A DNA stretch of 64,000 nucleotides from Actinomycetota bacterium (GTDB lineage Bacteria > Actinomycetota > Acidimicrobiia > Acidimicrobiales > Ilumatobacteraceae), in contig JAPKZY010000105.1 in NCBI GenBank assembly GCA_026393535.1, forward strand, positions 1 to 64,000, written 5' to 3'. The translations under genes and the position numbers were made by a program. Below, piece by piece: positions 43,690 to 52,003 of the stretch. Under the pieces are notes generated by a model that saw only the letters and a list, made by a program, of their open reading frames with translations, had not been told where the DNA came from and did not search any database. Position 1 is the stretch's first letter. Each line of letters starts with the position of its first letter.

Positions 43690-44682
43690 TTGTTCCTGTT
43701 TGTTGTCAGACGCCTTTTTTTCGCAGTCGTGTTACTGCTCGCGGTGTCTGTTTTTACATATTTACTGTTTGCGCTCTTGCCAACTGATCCCGCTGCGCTG
43801 ACGTGTGGCATACATTGCAAGCCTGAAACTGTTCTAGCCAATCGCATTCGCTTGGGATACGACAAACCGGTCCTCGAGCAATATTGGCAATTTCTTCGCG
43901 GTATTTTTGTCGGTCGGGATTATGGTCTCGGTCAGACGGCGTTCTCGTGTCCCGCGCCATCGTTGGGATACTCCTTCAATCAGCACGCCTGTGTGACGTC
44001 ATTAATTGGTGAGACTTTCCCGGTAACGGCATTCTTGGCCATTGGCGCTTTCATTCTGTGGATGATCATTGGCATCGGAGTTGGAGCAATCGCAGCGCTC
44101 AATAAAGGTAAATGGCAAGACCGTTTCGCCACTGGTTTTGCTGCAGTCGGTGTAAGCCTGCCCACGTTTTATATCGGTCTATTAGTTCTATTTTCTGTGG
44201 TTATCTGGTTCCAGATACTTCCATTTCCTTCCTATGAATCGCCTCTCGATAATTTCTCAGCCTTTATTACTGCAATGATTTTGCCTTGGCTGGTGTTAGC
44301 TGTCCTTTCTGCTGCGTCGTACACACGATTGACTCGAAACGGAATGCTTGAAGCAATGAATGAAGACTTCGTGCGGCTGGGAGTTGCTAAGGGTCTTCGA
44401 TTGCGCGTGATTCTGCTTCGATATGTGATGCGTCAAGCGCTCATTCCAATTGTCACAATCGCAGGTCTTGACTTTGCGGGACTCTTAGGGGGAGCAATCA
44501 TCACTGAAAGCGTTTTTTCCCTGCCGGGAATGGGACGAATGTCGATCCGTGCAGTGGTCGACTCTGACCTTCCCGTTTTGGTGGGCACAACAATGGTGGC
44601 AGCAGTTTTCATTGTCGCGGCCAATGTGATCGTTGATATTGCTTATGGTTTCCTCGACCCCAGAGTGCGAGTGTCGTCATGA
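43690..44682 (+). CDS. ABC transporter permease (DppB/OppB type)
   Basis: Inner-membrane permease of 330 residues. The first helix (VVRRLFFAVVLLLAVSVFTY) is followed by a long loop with GRDYGLGQTAFSCP and then five helices. The EAA-type loop is GVAKGLRLRVILLRYVMRQA, and TESVFSLPGMGRMSI closes the domain. The start is TTG 43690 with AGGA at 43679-43682; no ATG is available. The stop overlaps the ATG of the ATPase gene (44679-44682). Confidence 0.88.
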   Translation: MFLFVVRRLFFAVVLLLAVSVFTYLLFALLPTDPAALTCGIHCKPETVLANRIRLGYDKPVLEQYWQFLRGIFVGRDYGLGQTAFSCPAPSLGYSFNQHACVTSLIGETFPVTAFLAIGAFILWMIIGIGVGAIAALNKGKWQDRFATGFAAVGVSLPTFYIGLLVLFSVVIWFQILPFPSYESPLDNFSAFITAMILPWLVLAVLSAASYTRLTRNGMLEAMNEDFVRLGVAKGLRLRVILLRYVMRQALIPIVTIAGLDFAGLLGGAIITESVFSLPGMGRMSIRAVVDSDLPVLVGTTMVAAVFIVAANVIVDIAYGFLDPRVRVSS

Positions 44683-45710
44683 CAGAGAACTCGGTCCCTG
44701 TTCTCTCTGTGCAGAACCTGCGTGTTTCGTTCGATACACAGGACGGAACTGTGCATGCTGTTGATGGTGTTTCGTTCGATGCCTATGCAGGGGAAACCAT
44801 TTGCATCGTTGGTGAGAGTGGCTCAGGAAAGTCGGTGATGGCCAGTTCCATCATGCGATTGAATAATTCCTCTACAGCCACAACTGAAGGAAGAATTCTG
44901 GTCAAAGGCCTTGATGTTCTTTCGGCTAGCGAAGAAGAAGTGCGTGGCATTCGCGGTAGTGAAGTCGCCATGATCTTCCAAGATCCGATGTCGGCATTGA
45001 ACCCGTATTTCACTGTTGGCAAACAAATAGCAGAGGCTTATGTGGTGCACCATCCTGGAGCATCGAAGCACGAAATACATGACGTGGTGTTGGCCATGAT
45101 GATTAAGGTTGGTATTCCTAGTCCTGAGAAGAGAATCGATGAGTACCCGCATCAATTCTCTGGCGGAATGCGACAGAGAATTGTGATTGCAATAGCCCTC
45201 ATTAATAATCCAAAAATACTGATTGCTGACGAGCCGACCACGGCTCTCGATGTGACAGTCCAAGCCCAAATTCTCGACTTGATGATGTCGCTGCAAAAAG
45301 AATTCGGAATGACAATCATCTTGATAACCCATGACTTAGGAGTTGTTGCCGAAGTCGCACAAGACGTGATCGTGATGTATGCCGGCCATATTGTCGAACA
45401 ATCTCACGTGGATGCTCTGTTCCATGCACCCACCCATCCATACTCATGGGGACTGCTCGGGTCCGTTGCTAGTTACGGAGATAACAAACGAGGAGGTCTG
45501 TTAACTATTTCTGGATCGCCACCGTCCCTGATCTCTTTGCCTGTTGGTTGTTCTTTCCATCCACGATGTGCTCATTCCAAAGGAGAGGGAAGTGTGTGCA
45601 TGACCGACTCACCCTCGTTGCGAAGCGTAGGTTCTGATGGTTCTCGTAGCGCGTGTCATCTTGCTGATGACGTTTTGGTGTCCGTTGGCCGAAGGGGTTT
45701 TCGTTCATGA
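44679..45710 (+). CDS. ABC transporter ATP-binding protein (DppD/OppD type)
   Basis: ATPase of 343 residues. Walker A VGESGSGKSVMASS, signature FSGGMRQRIVIAIALI, Walker B ILIADEPTTALD and the H-loop LITHDLGVVAEVA. The C terminus has the oligopeptide-transporter region with cysteines in GCSFHPRCAH and SACHL that can bind an iron-sulfur cluster in some members. Both ends overlap their neighbours by 4 bases. Confidence 0.92.
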   Translation: MTENSVPVLSVQNLRVSFDTQDGTVHAVDGVSFDAYAGETICIVGESGSGKSVMASSIMRLNNSSTATTEGRILVKGLDVLSASEEEVRGIRGSEVAMIFQDPMSALNPYFTVGKQIAEAYVVHHPGASKHEIHDVVLAMMIKVGIPSPEKRIDEYPHQFSGGMRQRIVIAIALINNPKILIADEPTTALDVTVQAQILDLMMSLQKEFGMTIILITHDLGVVAEVAQDVIVMYAGHIVEQSHVDALFHAPTHPYSWGLLGSVASYGDNKRGGLLTISGSPPSLISLPVGCSFHPRCAHSKGEGSVCMTDSPSLRSVGSDGSRSACHLADDVLVSVGRRGFRS

Positions 45711-46720
45711 GTTCTGAAATAGCACTGCAAGCAGTTGATTTGGTGAAGCATTTTCCGACTGGATCTAAGGGAATTCTTGGTCGCCCTGACAAGAATGTTC
45801 GTGCAGTAGACGGTGTGTCATTTACGTTGCGAAAAGGAAAGACGCTCGGCATTGTGGGGGAGTCTGGTTGCGGTAAGTCAACTCTCGCTCGTGTTGTTAC
45901 TCGACTGATTGAACCTACGAGCGGAAATGTGCTTCTCGACGGCGTCGATATTACGAAGACTTCTGGCAAAGATTTGCGTCGTTTGCGTCGTCAGATGCAA
46001 ATGATTTTCCAAGACCCGGTGTCTTCGCTAAACCCGCGTCACAGTGTTGGTCAAATTATTGAGATGCCACTTCGTGTGCAAGGACTGCTTGATGAAGCAG
46101 ATTCAATTAAGAGAGTCAAGGAATTGATGCAACTCGTGGGTTTGAATCCAGAGCATTTTAATAGATACCCACATGAATTCTCGGGTGGACAGCGCCAGCG
46201 AATAGGAATCGCGCGATCGCTCGCACTGAATCCGACAGTGATAATTGCTGACGAGCCAGTGTCTGCTCTTGATGTGTCTGTGCAGGCGCAAATTTTGAAT
46301 CTCTTAGAGCGCCTTCAATCTGATCTCGGGTTGTCGATGATTTTTATCGCGCACGATCTTTCTGTTGTTCGCCATATTGCTGATGACGTAGCAGTGATGT
46401 ACCTGGGTAAAATTGTGGAGATAGGGCCAGCTCAAGATGTGTATTCCAGACCAGCTCATCCGTACACCAAGGCGTTGCTCTCGGCAGTTCCCATCCACGA
46501 TCCCTCTGAACGCGGTGGAACAGGGCGCATACGGTTAGTGGGAGATGTTCCGTCACCTATTGACCCACCTTCAGGGTGTCGATTCCGTACCCGCTGTTGG
46601 AAGGCGACTGACCTCTGTGGGGCCATAGAGCCTCCGTTGCAGGCCGACGCCTCAGGCAGGATAGTTGCGTGCCATTTCCCCGAAGAGACTCCTGTGACCA
46701 TAGGGAAGAGCCCCGAATAG
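45707..46720 (+). CDS. ABC transporter ATP-binding protein (DppF/OppF type)
   Basis: Second ATPase of the transporter, 337 residues. Walker A VGESGCGKSTLARVV, Q-loop MQMIFQDPVSSLNPRHSVGQ, signature FSGGQRQRIGIARSLA, Walker B VIIADEPVSALDVSVQ and the H-loop IAHDLSVVRHIAD. The C-terminal GCRFRTRCW is typical of the oligopeptide subfamily. It is the last transporter gene before secG. Confidence 0.92.
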   Translation: MSSEIALQAVDLVKHFPTGSKGILGRPDKNVRAVDGVSFTLRKGKTLGIVGESGCGKSTLARVVTRLIEPTSGNVLLDGVDITKTSGKDLRRLRRQMQMIFQDPVSSLNPRHSVGQIIEMPLRVQGLLDEADSIKRVKELMQLVGLNPEHFNRYPHEFSGGQRQRIGIARSLALNPTVIIADEPVSALDVSVQAQILNLLERLQSDLGLSMIFIAHDLSVVRHIADDVAVMYLGKIVEIGPAQDVYSRPAHPYTKALLSAVPIHDPSERGGTGRIRLVGDVPSPIDPPSGCRFRTRCWKATDLCGAIEPPLQADASGRIVACHFPEETPVTIGKSPE

Positions 46721-46725
46721 GGCGA

Positions 46726-46731
46726 TAGGAT
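46726..46731 (+). promoter_or_regulatory. Putative -10 box (TAGGAT) before secG
   Basis: TAGGAT lies 7 bases before the secG GTG at 46739. It could drive secG independently of the ABC operon. Confidence 0.35.
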
Positions 46732-46738
46732 TCCCTTC

Positions 46739-46975
46739 GTGCGATCCATTGTTATGTACATCACTCTCGTCTTGAACGTTGTTTCTATGTTGTCTCTCAT
46801 TGTGGGTGTTTTGCTCCACAGCGGACAGGGTGGCGGCCTCTCAGACATGTTTGGTGGAGCTAGTGGCGCTGCGCTTGGTTCTGCAGCAGCTGAGCGCAAC
46901 CTCAACAGAATTACCACGGTTTTTGCGACAATTTGGCTGTTCACAGTTATTGCACTGTCTTTCTTGCTGAATTAA
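46739..46975 (+). CDS. secG: Preprotein translocase subunit SecG
   Basis: Small SecYEG component of 78 residues with two membrane helices (about residues 5-24 and 56-76). The connecting loop GVLLHSGQGGGLSDMFGGAS is the SecG hallmark. GTG start. In actinobacteria secG usually follows tpiA directly; here five transporter genes lie between. Confidence 0.92.
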   Translation: MRSIVMYITLVLNVVSMLSLIVGVLLHSGQGGGLSDMFGGASGAALGSAAAERNLNRITTVFATIWLFTVIALSFLLN

Positions 46976-47017
46976 CTCGTCCGATTCTGAAAGCATTCTC
47001 GGTATCCTGACATCCAC

Positions 47018-47104
47018 GTCGAAGTGGCGAAATCGGCAGACGCACCGGCTTAAGGGGCCGGCGCCCGCAAGGGCGTGGGGGTTCAAGTCCCCCCTTCGAC
47101 ACCA
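47018..47104 (+). tRNA. tRNA-Leu (anticodon AAG)
   Basis: Type II cloverleaf. Acceptor arms GTCGAAG and CTTCGAC pair, followed by A and an encoded CCA at 47102-47104. The anticodon stem CCGGC (47045-47049) pairs with GCCGG (47057-47061), giving loop TTAAGGG and anticodon AAG at 47052-47054. Bacterial isoacceptors of this shape normally have GAG (loop TTGAGGG), so position 34 is A rather than G. A TAA reading would need an anticodon stem that does not pair. Confidence 0.92.
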
Positions 47105-47109
47105 AATGA

Positions 47110-47135
47110 AAAAGCGGCGCTTAGGCGCCGCTTTT
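47110..47135 (+). terminator. Intrinsic terminator after tRNA-Leu, probably bidirectional
   Basis: Arms AAAAGCGGCGC (47110-47120) and GCGCCGCTTTT (47125-47135) pair fully around TTAG, followed by CTTTT. The minus strand also ends in a T-run, so it may also stop the convergent deacetylase transcript whose stop codon is at 47144. Confidence 0.88.
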
Positions 47136-47143
47136 CTTTTGCC

Positions 47144-47794
47144 CTATTTCAGATAATCCGACAATCGAGCAACAGTGAGACCCTGAGCCTTCAAACGTCT
47201 CTCTAACTGTCTGATGCTTTTAGCCATCGATCCGACGTAATGGACAAGCACAATATTTCCTGGATGTATCTTTCCGTCCCATGTGGTGATTGTTCGCCCA
47301 TTCAGGCTGACCGTCCAGAGAACCACGTGGGTAATCCCACACGCCGCCGCTGCTTGAAGAGTTCGTTTATCCCATGATCCGTATGGCGGTCTGAAATAGC
47401 CAGTTGTTGACCCAAACTTTTCTTTGATGCGCCGTTCGCCTTCACAGATTTCCTTTTTTTGCTTCTCGAATGAAAGGCCCTTCAACGCATCGTGATGTGC
47501 CGAGTGTGAACCAATGTCATTGTGGGAACCAAGTGAAGAAAACCATGAAGCGTAGGTCCCAACTTTTGACGGAAGTATAAAACTACTGATGGGCCATTGA
47601 AGCCGTTCAAGCTCTGCCTCTGCATCTGGAGGCCTATCTGCACCATCATCTGCGGTGAAAAAGACCACTTGGTCTTTTGTCGGAATCGTATACAGCAGTT
47701 TTGCCTGGGGCAGCTCGGTAGCGAAAATGGAATGAGAACTGACAGAGACTACTGAGCCGAATACGATTGCGGCAGATAAAACACGACGAAGCAC
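47144..47794 (-). CDS. Secreted polysaccharide deacetylase (NodB/CE4)
   Basis: Exported deacetylase of 216 residues. A signal peptide (LRRVLSAAIVFGSVVSVSSH, residues 2-21) precedes the CE4 domain. Motif 1 reads VVFFTADDGAD, a variant of the usual TFDDGP; motif 2 is GSHSAHH with the metal histidines; motif 3 is FRPPYGSWD; the C-terminal part has IVLVHYVGS. It likely acts on peptidoglycan or another cell-surface polysaccharide. Start GTG 47794, 10 bases downstream of the MFS gene, so it is probably the operon's last gene. Confidence 0.85.
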   Translation of the reverse strand: MLRRVLSAAIVFGSVVSVSSHSIFATELPQAKLLYTIPTKDQVVFFTADDGADRPPDAEAELERLQWPISSFILPSKVGTYASWFSSLGSHNDIGSHSAHHDALKGLSFEKQKKEICEGERRIKEKFGSTTGYFRPPYGSWDKRTLQAAAACGITHVVLWTVSLNGRTITTWDGKIHPGNIVLVHYVGSMAKSIRQLERRLKAQGLTVARLSDYLK

Positions 47795-47804
47795 TTTGAT
47801 GAGT

Positions 47805-49073
47805 TTATGCCATAGGACGAAGGTGTTTTTTCATAGCGACGAAATACAGCGCGAGACAAAGCATGAGGGCGCCGGCACACGAGAATGTGAGAGGAGCATT
47901 GTCGAGTTTGCGAGCAATAACCCCGACTAGTAGCGCAGCCATTGGGGCGAGTCCGCTCATGAGAAGTGAGTGAAACGCCATCACCCTTCCCATCACCTGA
48001 GGTGGGGTGTTGTTTTGAATCAAGGTTTGACTGAGGTTCATGTAGAAGCCTCCGCCCATTCCCCACGCAAACAGAAAGACGCCCATACCAATCAGTGAAG
48101 AGGATTGTCCGAGAAGAATCTGAATGCTGCCGCCCCAACATAAACCGCACATGAACCACAGACCCTTCTTAATCATCTTGTGGTTGTAACGCATGATGAG
48201 AGTTGATGTAAGAAGTTGGCCGACTCCAAGCATGGCAAAAAGTATGGTTGTCTGACTACCCGATGCGCCGGCTTCTTCTTTAGCGATTTGAGGCCCAAGC
48301 ACCATCCATGGCGCCATCATAAAAATTACAGACCCAGCCAACAGAACAAAGAATGACCGCACGGCAGCATTTCCTTGAATGAAAGAAATGCCTCCAAAGA
48401 TTTCATCCCGCAATTTGCGTCGGTGAGAGTTCTGGCTTGGGGGGAGTTGTAGAGGCAACAGGGCAAGAAACCCTAACGCGTAGAGAGCTGCCTGTAACCA
48501 AAATGCACCTTCGATTCCCCATGTACTAATTGCGGGGCCAGCTGCAATAGGTCCGATTATCAAACCGAAATTATTTCCTATGGTGCTTATTGCAATCGCC
48601 CCTACCAATTTGTCACTCGGTACAAGTGTCGGCACGATGGCGGAACGCACAGGTGTGCCGAGGGCTATGAAAATCCCTGCAATAAACGAGCCAACGATGG
48701 CCCAACGGATTGTCATGTGGTCAAGTGTGATCATGGCTGCGATTGCAATGGTGATTATGAGTGCCCCGATTTGACTCACCATCAGAATGGCACGCCTATT
48801 CATGTGGTCACTCATTACACCGACAGGAAGAGAAATGAGGAGAGCCGGAACCCCCATGACAAAAAGGAGAAAACCGCTGATGTCTGATTTGGCTCCTAGT
48901 CCTAATGCCAGCCATACGAAGGCAAATCGTTGGGTGCTTTGCACCAAAATAAAGACGAAACTATTGAGCCACAGCAATCGAAATGGTTTAATTCGCAGCA
49001 GGTCTACTGGCCGAATCGCTCCATTGTCACTCACGGAGTCAATGGTGTCAGATGTGTCAATAAATCGTGTCAC
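47805..49073 (-). CDS. MFS transporter
   Basis: Twelve-helix major facilitator of 422 residues, in the MFS_3/enterobactin-exporter-like style: RIKPFRLLWLNSFVFILVQS, a loop 2-3 motif GVMSDHMNRRAILM and LGTPVRSAIVPTLVPSDKLV. It probably exports a small molecule. The GTG overlaps the stop of the upstream esterase gene (GTGA), and the operon includes thiolase and DUF35 genes. Substrate unknown. Confidence 0.87.
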   Translation of the reverse strand: MTRFIDTSDTIDSVSDNGAIRPVDLLRIKPFRLLWLNSFVFILVQSTQRFAFVWLALGLGAKSDISGFLLFVMGVPALLISLPVGVMSDHMNRRAILMVSQIGALIITIAIAAMITLDHMTIRWAIVGSFIAGIFIALGTPVRSAIVPTLVPSDKLVGAIAISTIGNNFGLIIGPIAAGPAISTWGIEGAFWLQAALYALGFLALLPLQLPPSQNSHRRKLRDEIFGGISFIQGNAAVRSFFVLLAGSVIFMMAPWMVLGPQIAKEEAGASGSQTTILFAMLGVGQLLTSTLIMRYNHKMIKKGLWFMCGLCWGGSIQILLGQSSSLIGMGVFLFAWGMGGGFYMNLSQTLIQNNTPPQVMGRVMAFHSLLMSGLAPMAALLVGVIARKLDNAPLTFSCAGALMLCLALYFVAMKKHLRPMA

Positions 49074-50221
49074 TGAAGGACTGAATAGAGCGATTCAATC
49101 AGTGCTCTATTCCGAGGGTTTTGCCAACGAGGTCCCATCTGATTCATGACGTACCCAAAACCAACCTTGACCTTCGGGTCGCAAAAACCTACAGAGCCAC
49201 CTGCACCAAAATGTCCGAATGATTCAGTGTTTGGTCCAAATCCACGCTCAGGAATTGGTAGTTGAAAACCATGAGCGAAACGTGAAACTCGATGAAGGAT
49301 TCTGTCGTCACCCATTGAGACTTCTGACGAAGTAATATCTAGCACTGCGGAGGGAAGCAAGGTCACGTTGTGGTGTGTGCCGCCGTGTGCAAGAGATGTG
49401 TACAACGTGGAAATGGCACGTGCTGAAGCATGAACGTTGGTACTAGGCATTTCAGCGAGTCTCCACGGTGCTGTATTCACTACGCCCGCACCGGAAAGAC
49501 CAGAAGGGTTGGAGTACGTATTGAACTGAACAAGTTGTTCTTCATCTAACCCTGCAGGTTCCTCTTCTGGAAAAGGGTCGCTCGGCCATTCATAATCTGC
49601 GATTCGAGAATGCAGATGTGCTGGAGTCCCCAAATAGATCTCGGCGTTCAGGGGTGCCGCAATCATTTCTGTAATCAACTGCCCAACTGTTTTGCCGGTA
49701 GTGCGTCGCAACACTTCACCGACTAGGAACCCATATGTATTTACGTGGTAACCATGTGCTTGTCCAGGTATCCACCACGGTGTCTCTGCTGCTAACGACT
49801 CTGTCATTAGTTTCCAGTTGAACATTGAGTTGGCGGGCAGGCGAGTGCGCACTGCTGGTAGCCCTGCGCGATGTCCTAACAAATCTCGAAGCGTCAGAGT
49901 CTCTTTGCCATTGACCGCGAATTCAGGCCAAACGGAAGCTACTCGAGTGTCGTATGAAATGAAGCCGAGTGCAACACATTGGGCGGCAACGACCGCAGTT
50001 ATGCCCTTGCCGATAGAGAACGCATTAACCAGTTGATCCTCTTGCCAAAGATGGGTCTTCTCGGGGTTAGAGAACCCGCCCCACAGGTCGACGACCTTCG
50101 CACCATTGACGGTGATGCAGACAGAAGCCCCAATTTCTCCATGTTCAGAAAAGTTGTTATTAAATGCATCACGCACTGCGTGAAACGCCGCATCACATAT
50201 TCCGTGAACGGGCGTCGGCAT
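49070..50221 (-). CDS. Beta-lactamase-fold serine hydrolase (EstB-like esterase)
   Basis: Class C-like serine hydrolase of 383 residues. Ser69 and Lys72 form the SxxK motif in AFSIGKGI; the second motif tyrosine is in GYHVNTYGFLVGEVLRR; the C terminus has FGHFGAGGSVGFCDP. No signal peptide, so it is probably a cytoplasmic esterase rather than a beta-lactamase. The frame opens upstream at 50347 inside the thiolase gene; ATG 50221, 2 bases after the thiolase stop, is chosen. Confidence 0.86.
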   Translation of the reverse strand: MPTPVHGICDAAFHAVRDAFNNNFSEHGEIGASVCITVNGAKVVDLWGGFSNPEKTHLWQEDQLVNAFSIGKGITAVVAAQCVALGFISYDTRVASVWPEFAVNGKETLTLRDLLGHRAGLPAVRTRLPANSMFNWKLMTESLAAETPWWIPGQAHGYHVNTYGFLVGEVLRRTTGKTVGQLITEMIAAPLNAEIYLGTPAHLHSRIADYEWPSDPFPEEEPAGLDEEQLVQFNTYSNPSGLSGAGVVNTAPWRLAEMPSTNVHASARAISTLYTSLAHGGTHHNVTLLPSAVLDITSSEVSMGDDRILHRVSRFAHGFQLPIPERGFGPNTESFGHFGAGGSVGFCDPKVKVGFGYVMNQMGPRWQNPRNRALIESLYSVLQ

Positions 50222-50223
50222 TA

Positions 50224-51429
50224 TTAGAGAGCTGACTTCTCCAGGATGTGAATACCGCAAGCAGATCCAAGACCAATGACGTGGGCAAGACCAACCTTGG
50301 CGCCTTCGATTTGGCGAGGTCCTGCTTCTCCACGCAAGTGATGGCACACTTCCCAGATGTTTGCGATACCAGTGGCCGCAATTGGGTGACCTTTCGACTC
50401 AAGTCCGCCTGACACATTGACAGGCATTGAACCGTCGCGCCAGGTTGCACCTGAATTGAAGAAGTCGACTGCGCCGCCTTCTTCACAGAGCATGAGATTG
50501 TCGTAGTGAACAAGTTCGGCAGTGGCAAAGCAGTCATGAAGTTCAACGAGGTTGAGGTCTGACGGTGAGACTCCGGCCTGTTCGTACGCTTGTTTTGCTG
50601 CAATGCGGGTCAATGTGTTGACGTCGGGAAGCACTTGGCAAGCCTCTTGGTACGGGTCACTAGTGAGAATAGAAGCTGACACCTTGATGGCACGACGTTG
50701 TTGTTCTAACGACAGTGTCTTCAACTTGGCACCGCTGACTACTACTGCAGCCGCTGCGCCGTCGCAGTTAGCTGAGCACATAGGACGAGTGTTCGGGTAA
50801 GAGATCATGATGTCGTTCATAATCTCGTCGAGTGACATGCGCTTTGAGTATGCAGCGAGCGGGTTCAATGTTGAATGCGCGTGGTTCTTTTCTGAGATTT
50901 TTGCGAACAGTTCAAATGTGGCACCGCCATATTTGTGGCCGTATTCCATTCCAACTTGAGCAAAGGTCCCCGGCATCGCTGCAGTACCGATAAGTCCATC
51001 AACGTTGGTGACTGATCCGAAACGACCAGATGGTGTCCATTCCTTGTTCTTTGACTTTGGAGCTCCGCCACCACCAAGGAGGCCAACACCAGCAAGTTTT
51101 TCAACACCAACGGCAAGGCCCATGTCGCATTCGCCTGCTTTGATAGCCATGATGGCGGTACGCAGTGCGGTGGCGCCTGTGGCGCATGCATTAGAAACGT
51201 TGTACACGGGAATACCGGTTTGACCGATTTGCTTCTGAATCATCTGGCCTATGCCACCTTGACCCATGAGGCAACCTGCAGCCATGACGCCGATGTCTTT
51301 CATTGTGACCTGTGCATCGGCTAGAGCAGCGATAACCGCTTCTGATGCAAGGTCAACTGTGTCTTTGTCGGGGTACTTGCCAAATTTGGTCATGTAAATT
51401 CCGAGGATGTAGATGTCGTCAGTAGCCAT
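50224..51429 (-). CDS. Thiolase-family protein (SCP-x/acetyl-CoA acetyltransferase type)
   Basis: Thiolase of 401 residues. The nucleophile Cys lies in VYNVSNACATGATAL; HDCFATAEL and GGLESKGHPIAATG carry the other catalytic residues, and the last motif is GLGSACGIHIL. It belongs to the SCP-x group that often pairs with a DUF35 protein; such a gene lies directly upstream. It would cleave 3-oxoacyl-CoA. Since the Cys is kept, thiolysis rather than the Ltp2-type aldolase reaction is favoured. Confidence 0.9.
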   Translation of the reverse strand: MATDDIYILGIYMTKFGKYPDKDTVDLASEAVIAALADAQVTMKDIGVMAAGCLMGQGGIGQMIQKQIGQTGIPVYNVSNACATGATALRTAIMAIKAGECDMGLAVGVEKLAGVGLLGGGGAPKSKNKEWTPSGRFGSVTNVDGLIGTAAMPGTFAQVGMEYGHKYGGATFELFAKISEKNHAHSTLNPLAAYSKRMSLDEIMNDIMISYPNTRPMCSANCDGAAAAVVVSGAKLKTLSLEQQRRAIKVSASILTSDPYQEACQVLPDVNTLTRIAAKQAYEQAGVSPSDLNLVELHDCFATAELVHYDNLMLCEEGGAVDFFNSGATWRDGSMPVNVSGGLESKGHPIAATGIANIWEVCHHLRGEAGPRQIEGAKVGLAHVIGLGSACGIHILEKSAL

Positions 51430-51478
51430 TGTGTTCTCCGTTATGTAGTGATTGTTGTAGTGGTGATATTAGGACTAA

Positions 51479-51874
51479 TTACGCAGGCTCGTAGCCAAAA
51501 CCAATAGCTTCGAGGCCGTTGTCGTCTGCGCCAAGTGAATAGGTAGTGAGTTTGACTTTCATACCCAGGGTTACCTTCTCTGGAGTCGGGTCAACGTTTG
51601 CAAGGTTGCCCCGCACGCTGGTGCCGCCACAATCGATGATTGCTGCAACGAAGGGGACAGGCACACCAGGCGCTGCGAACGTGACAATGGTGAAAGAACG
51701 CACAATGCCATCGTTGACTATTGTTACTTTTTTGAAATCGGTAGCGAAGCATGATGCGCATGCATTGCGGCGATCGAAATACCGAGCGCCACATTTGGTG
51801 CACTCGTTTGCGGTGAGATGGGGCTTGTCCCCGAGGACAAGGTAATCAACCAATGGAACTTGTGTGATGGTCAT
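51479..51874 (-). CDS. DUF35 / OB-fold zinc-ribbon partner of thiolase
   Basis: Protein of 131 residues with a rubredoxin-like zinc ribbon (CTKCGARYFDRRNACASC, four cysteines near residues 25-42) followed by an OB fold (FTIVTFAAPGVPVPFVAAII and VKLTTYSLG). DUF35 proteins bind CoA and form complexes with thiolase-fold enzymes in archaeal mevalonate and steroid side-chain pathways. Its place 49 bases upstream of the thiolase supports such a complex here. ATG 51874. Confidence 0.88.
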   Translation of the reverse strand: MTITQVPLVDYLVLGDKPHLTANECTKCGARYFDRRNACASCFATDFKKVTIVNDGIVRSFTIVTFAAPGVPVPFVAAIIDCGGTSVRGNLANVDPTPEKVTLGMKVKLTTYSLGADDNGLEAIGFGYEPA

Positions 51875-51947
51875 AATTTCCCTTAACTAATGAGCAGAGT
51901 CCTACCTTATGCCGTACGAGGGGGTGGGAACCGAGCCAGAGACTCAC

Positions 51948-51954
51948 GAGGAGG
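51948..51954 (+). promoter_or_regulatory. Shine-Dalgarno GAGGAGG upstream of the lactone oxidase
   Basis: GAGGAGG lies 7 bases before ATG 51962. A second strong site, GGGAGGG at 51989-51995, lies 8 bases before ATG 52004. Two starts, each with its own strong site, are possible. Confidence 0.6.
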
Positions 51955-52003
51955 TTCTAAGATGGGGTCGCAGAAACCATCTGTTCTTGGGAGGGAAAGC
52001 CGC

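Noticed and set aside
40776-46720. ABC operon as a recent horizontal insertion
   Set aside because: No integrase, repeats or base-composition break is evident, and the start overlaps tpiA by 4 bases, which argues for an established arrangement.
47018-47104. tRNA-Leu with anticodon TAA
   Set aside because: Shifting the loop to CTTAAGG breaks the anticodon stem, whereas CCGGC/GCCGG pairs fully and gives AAG.
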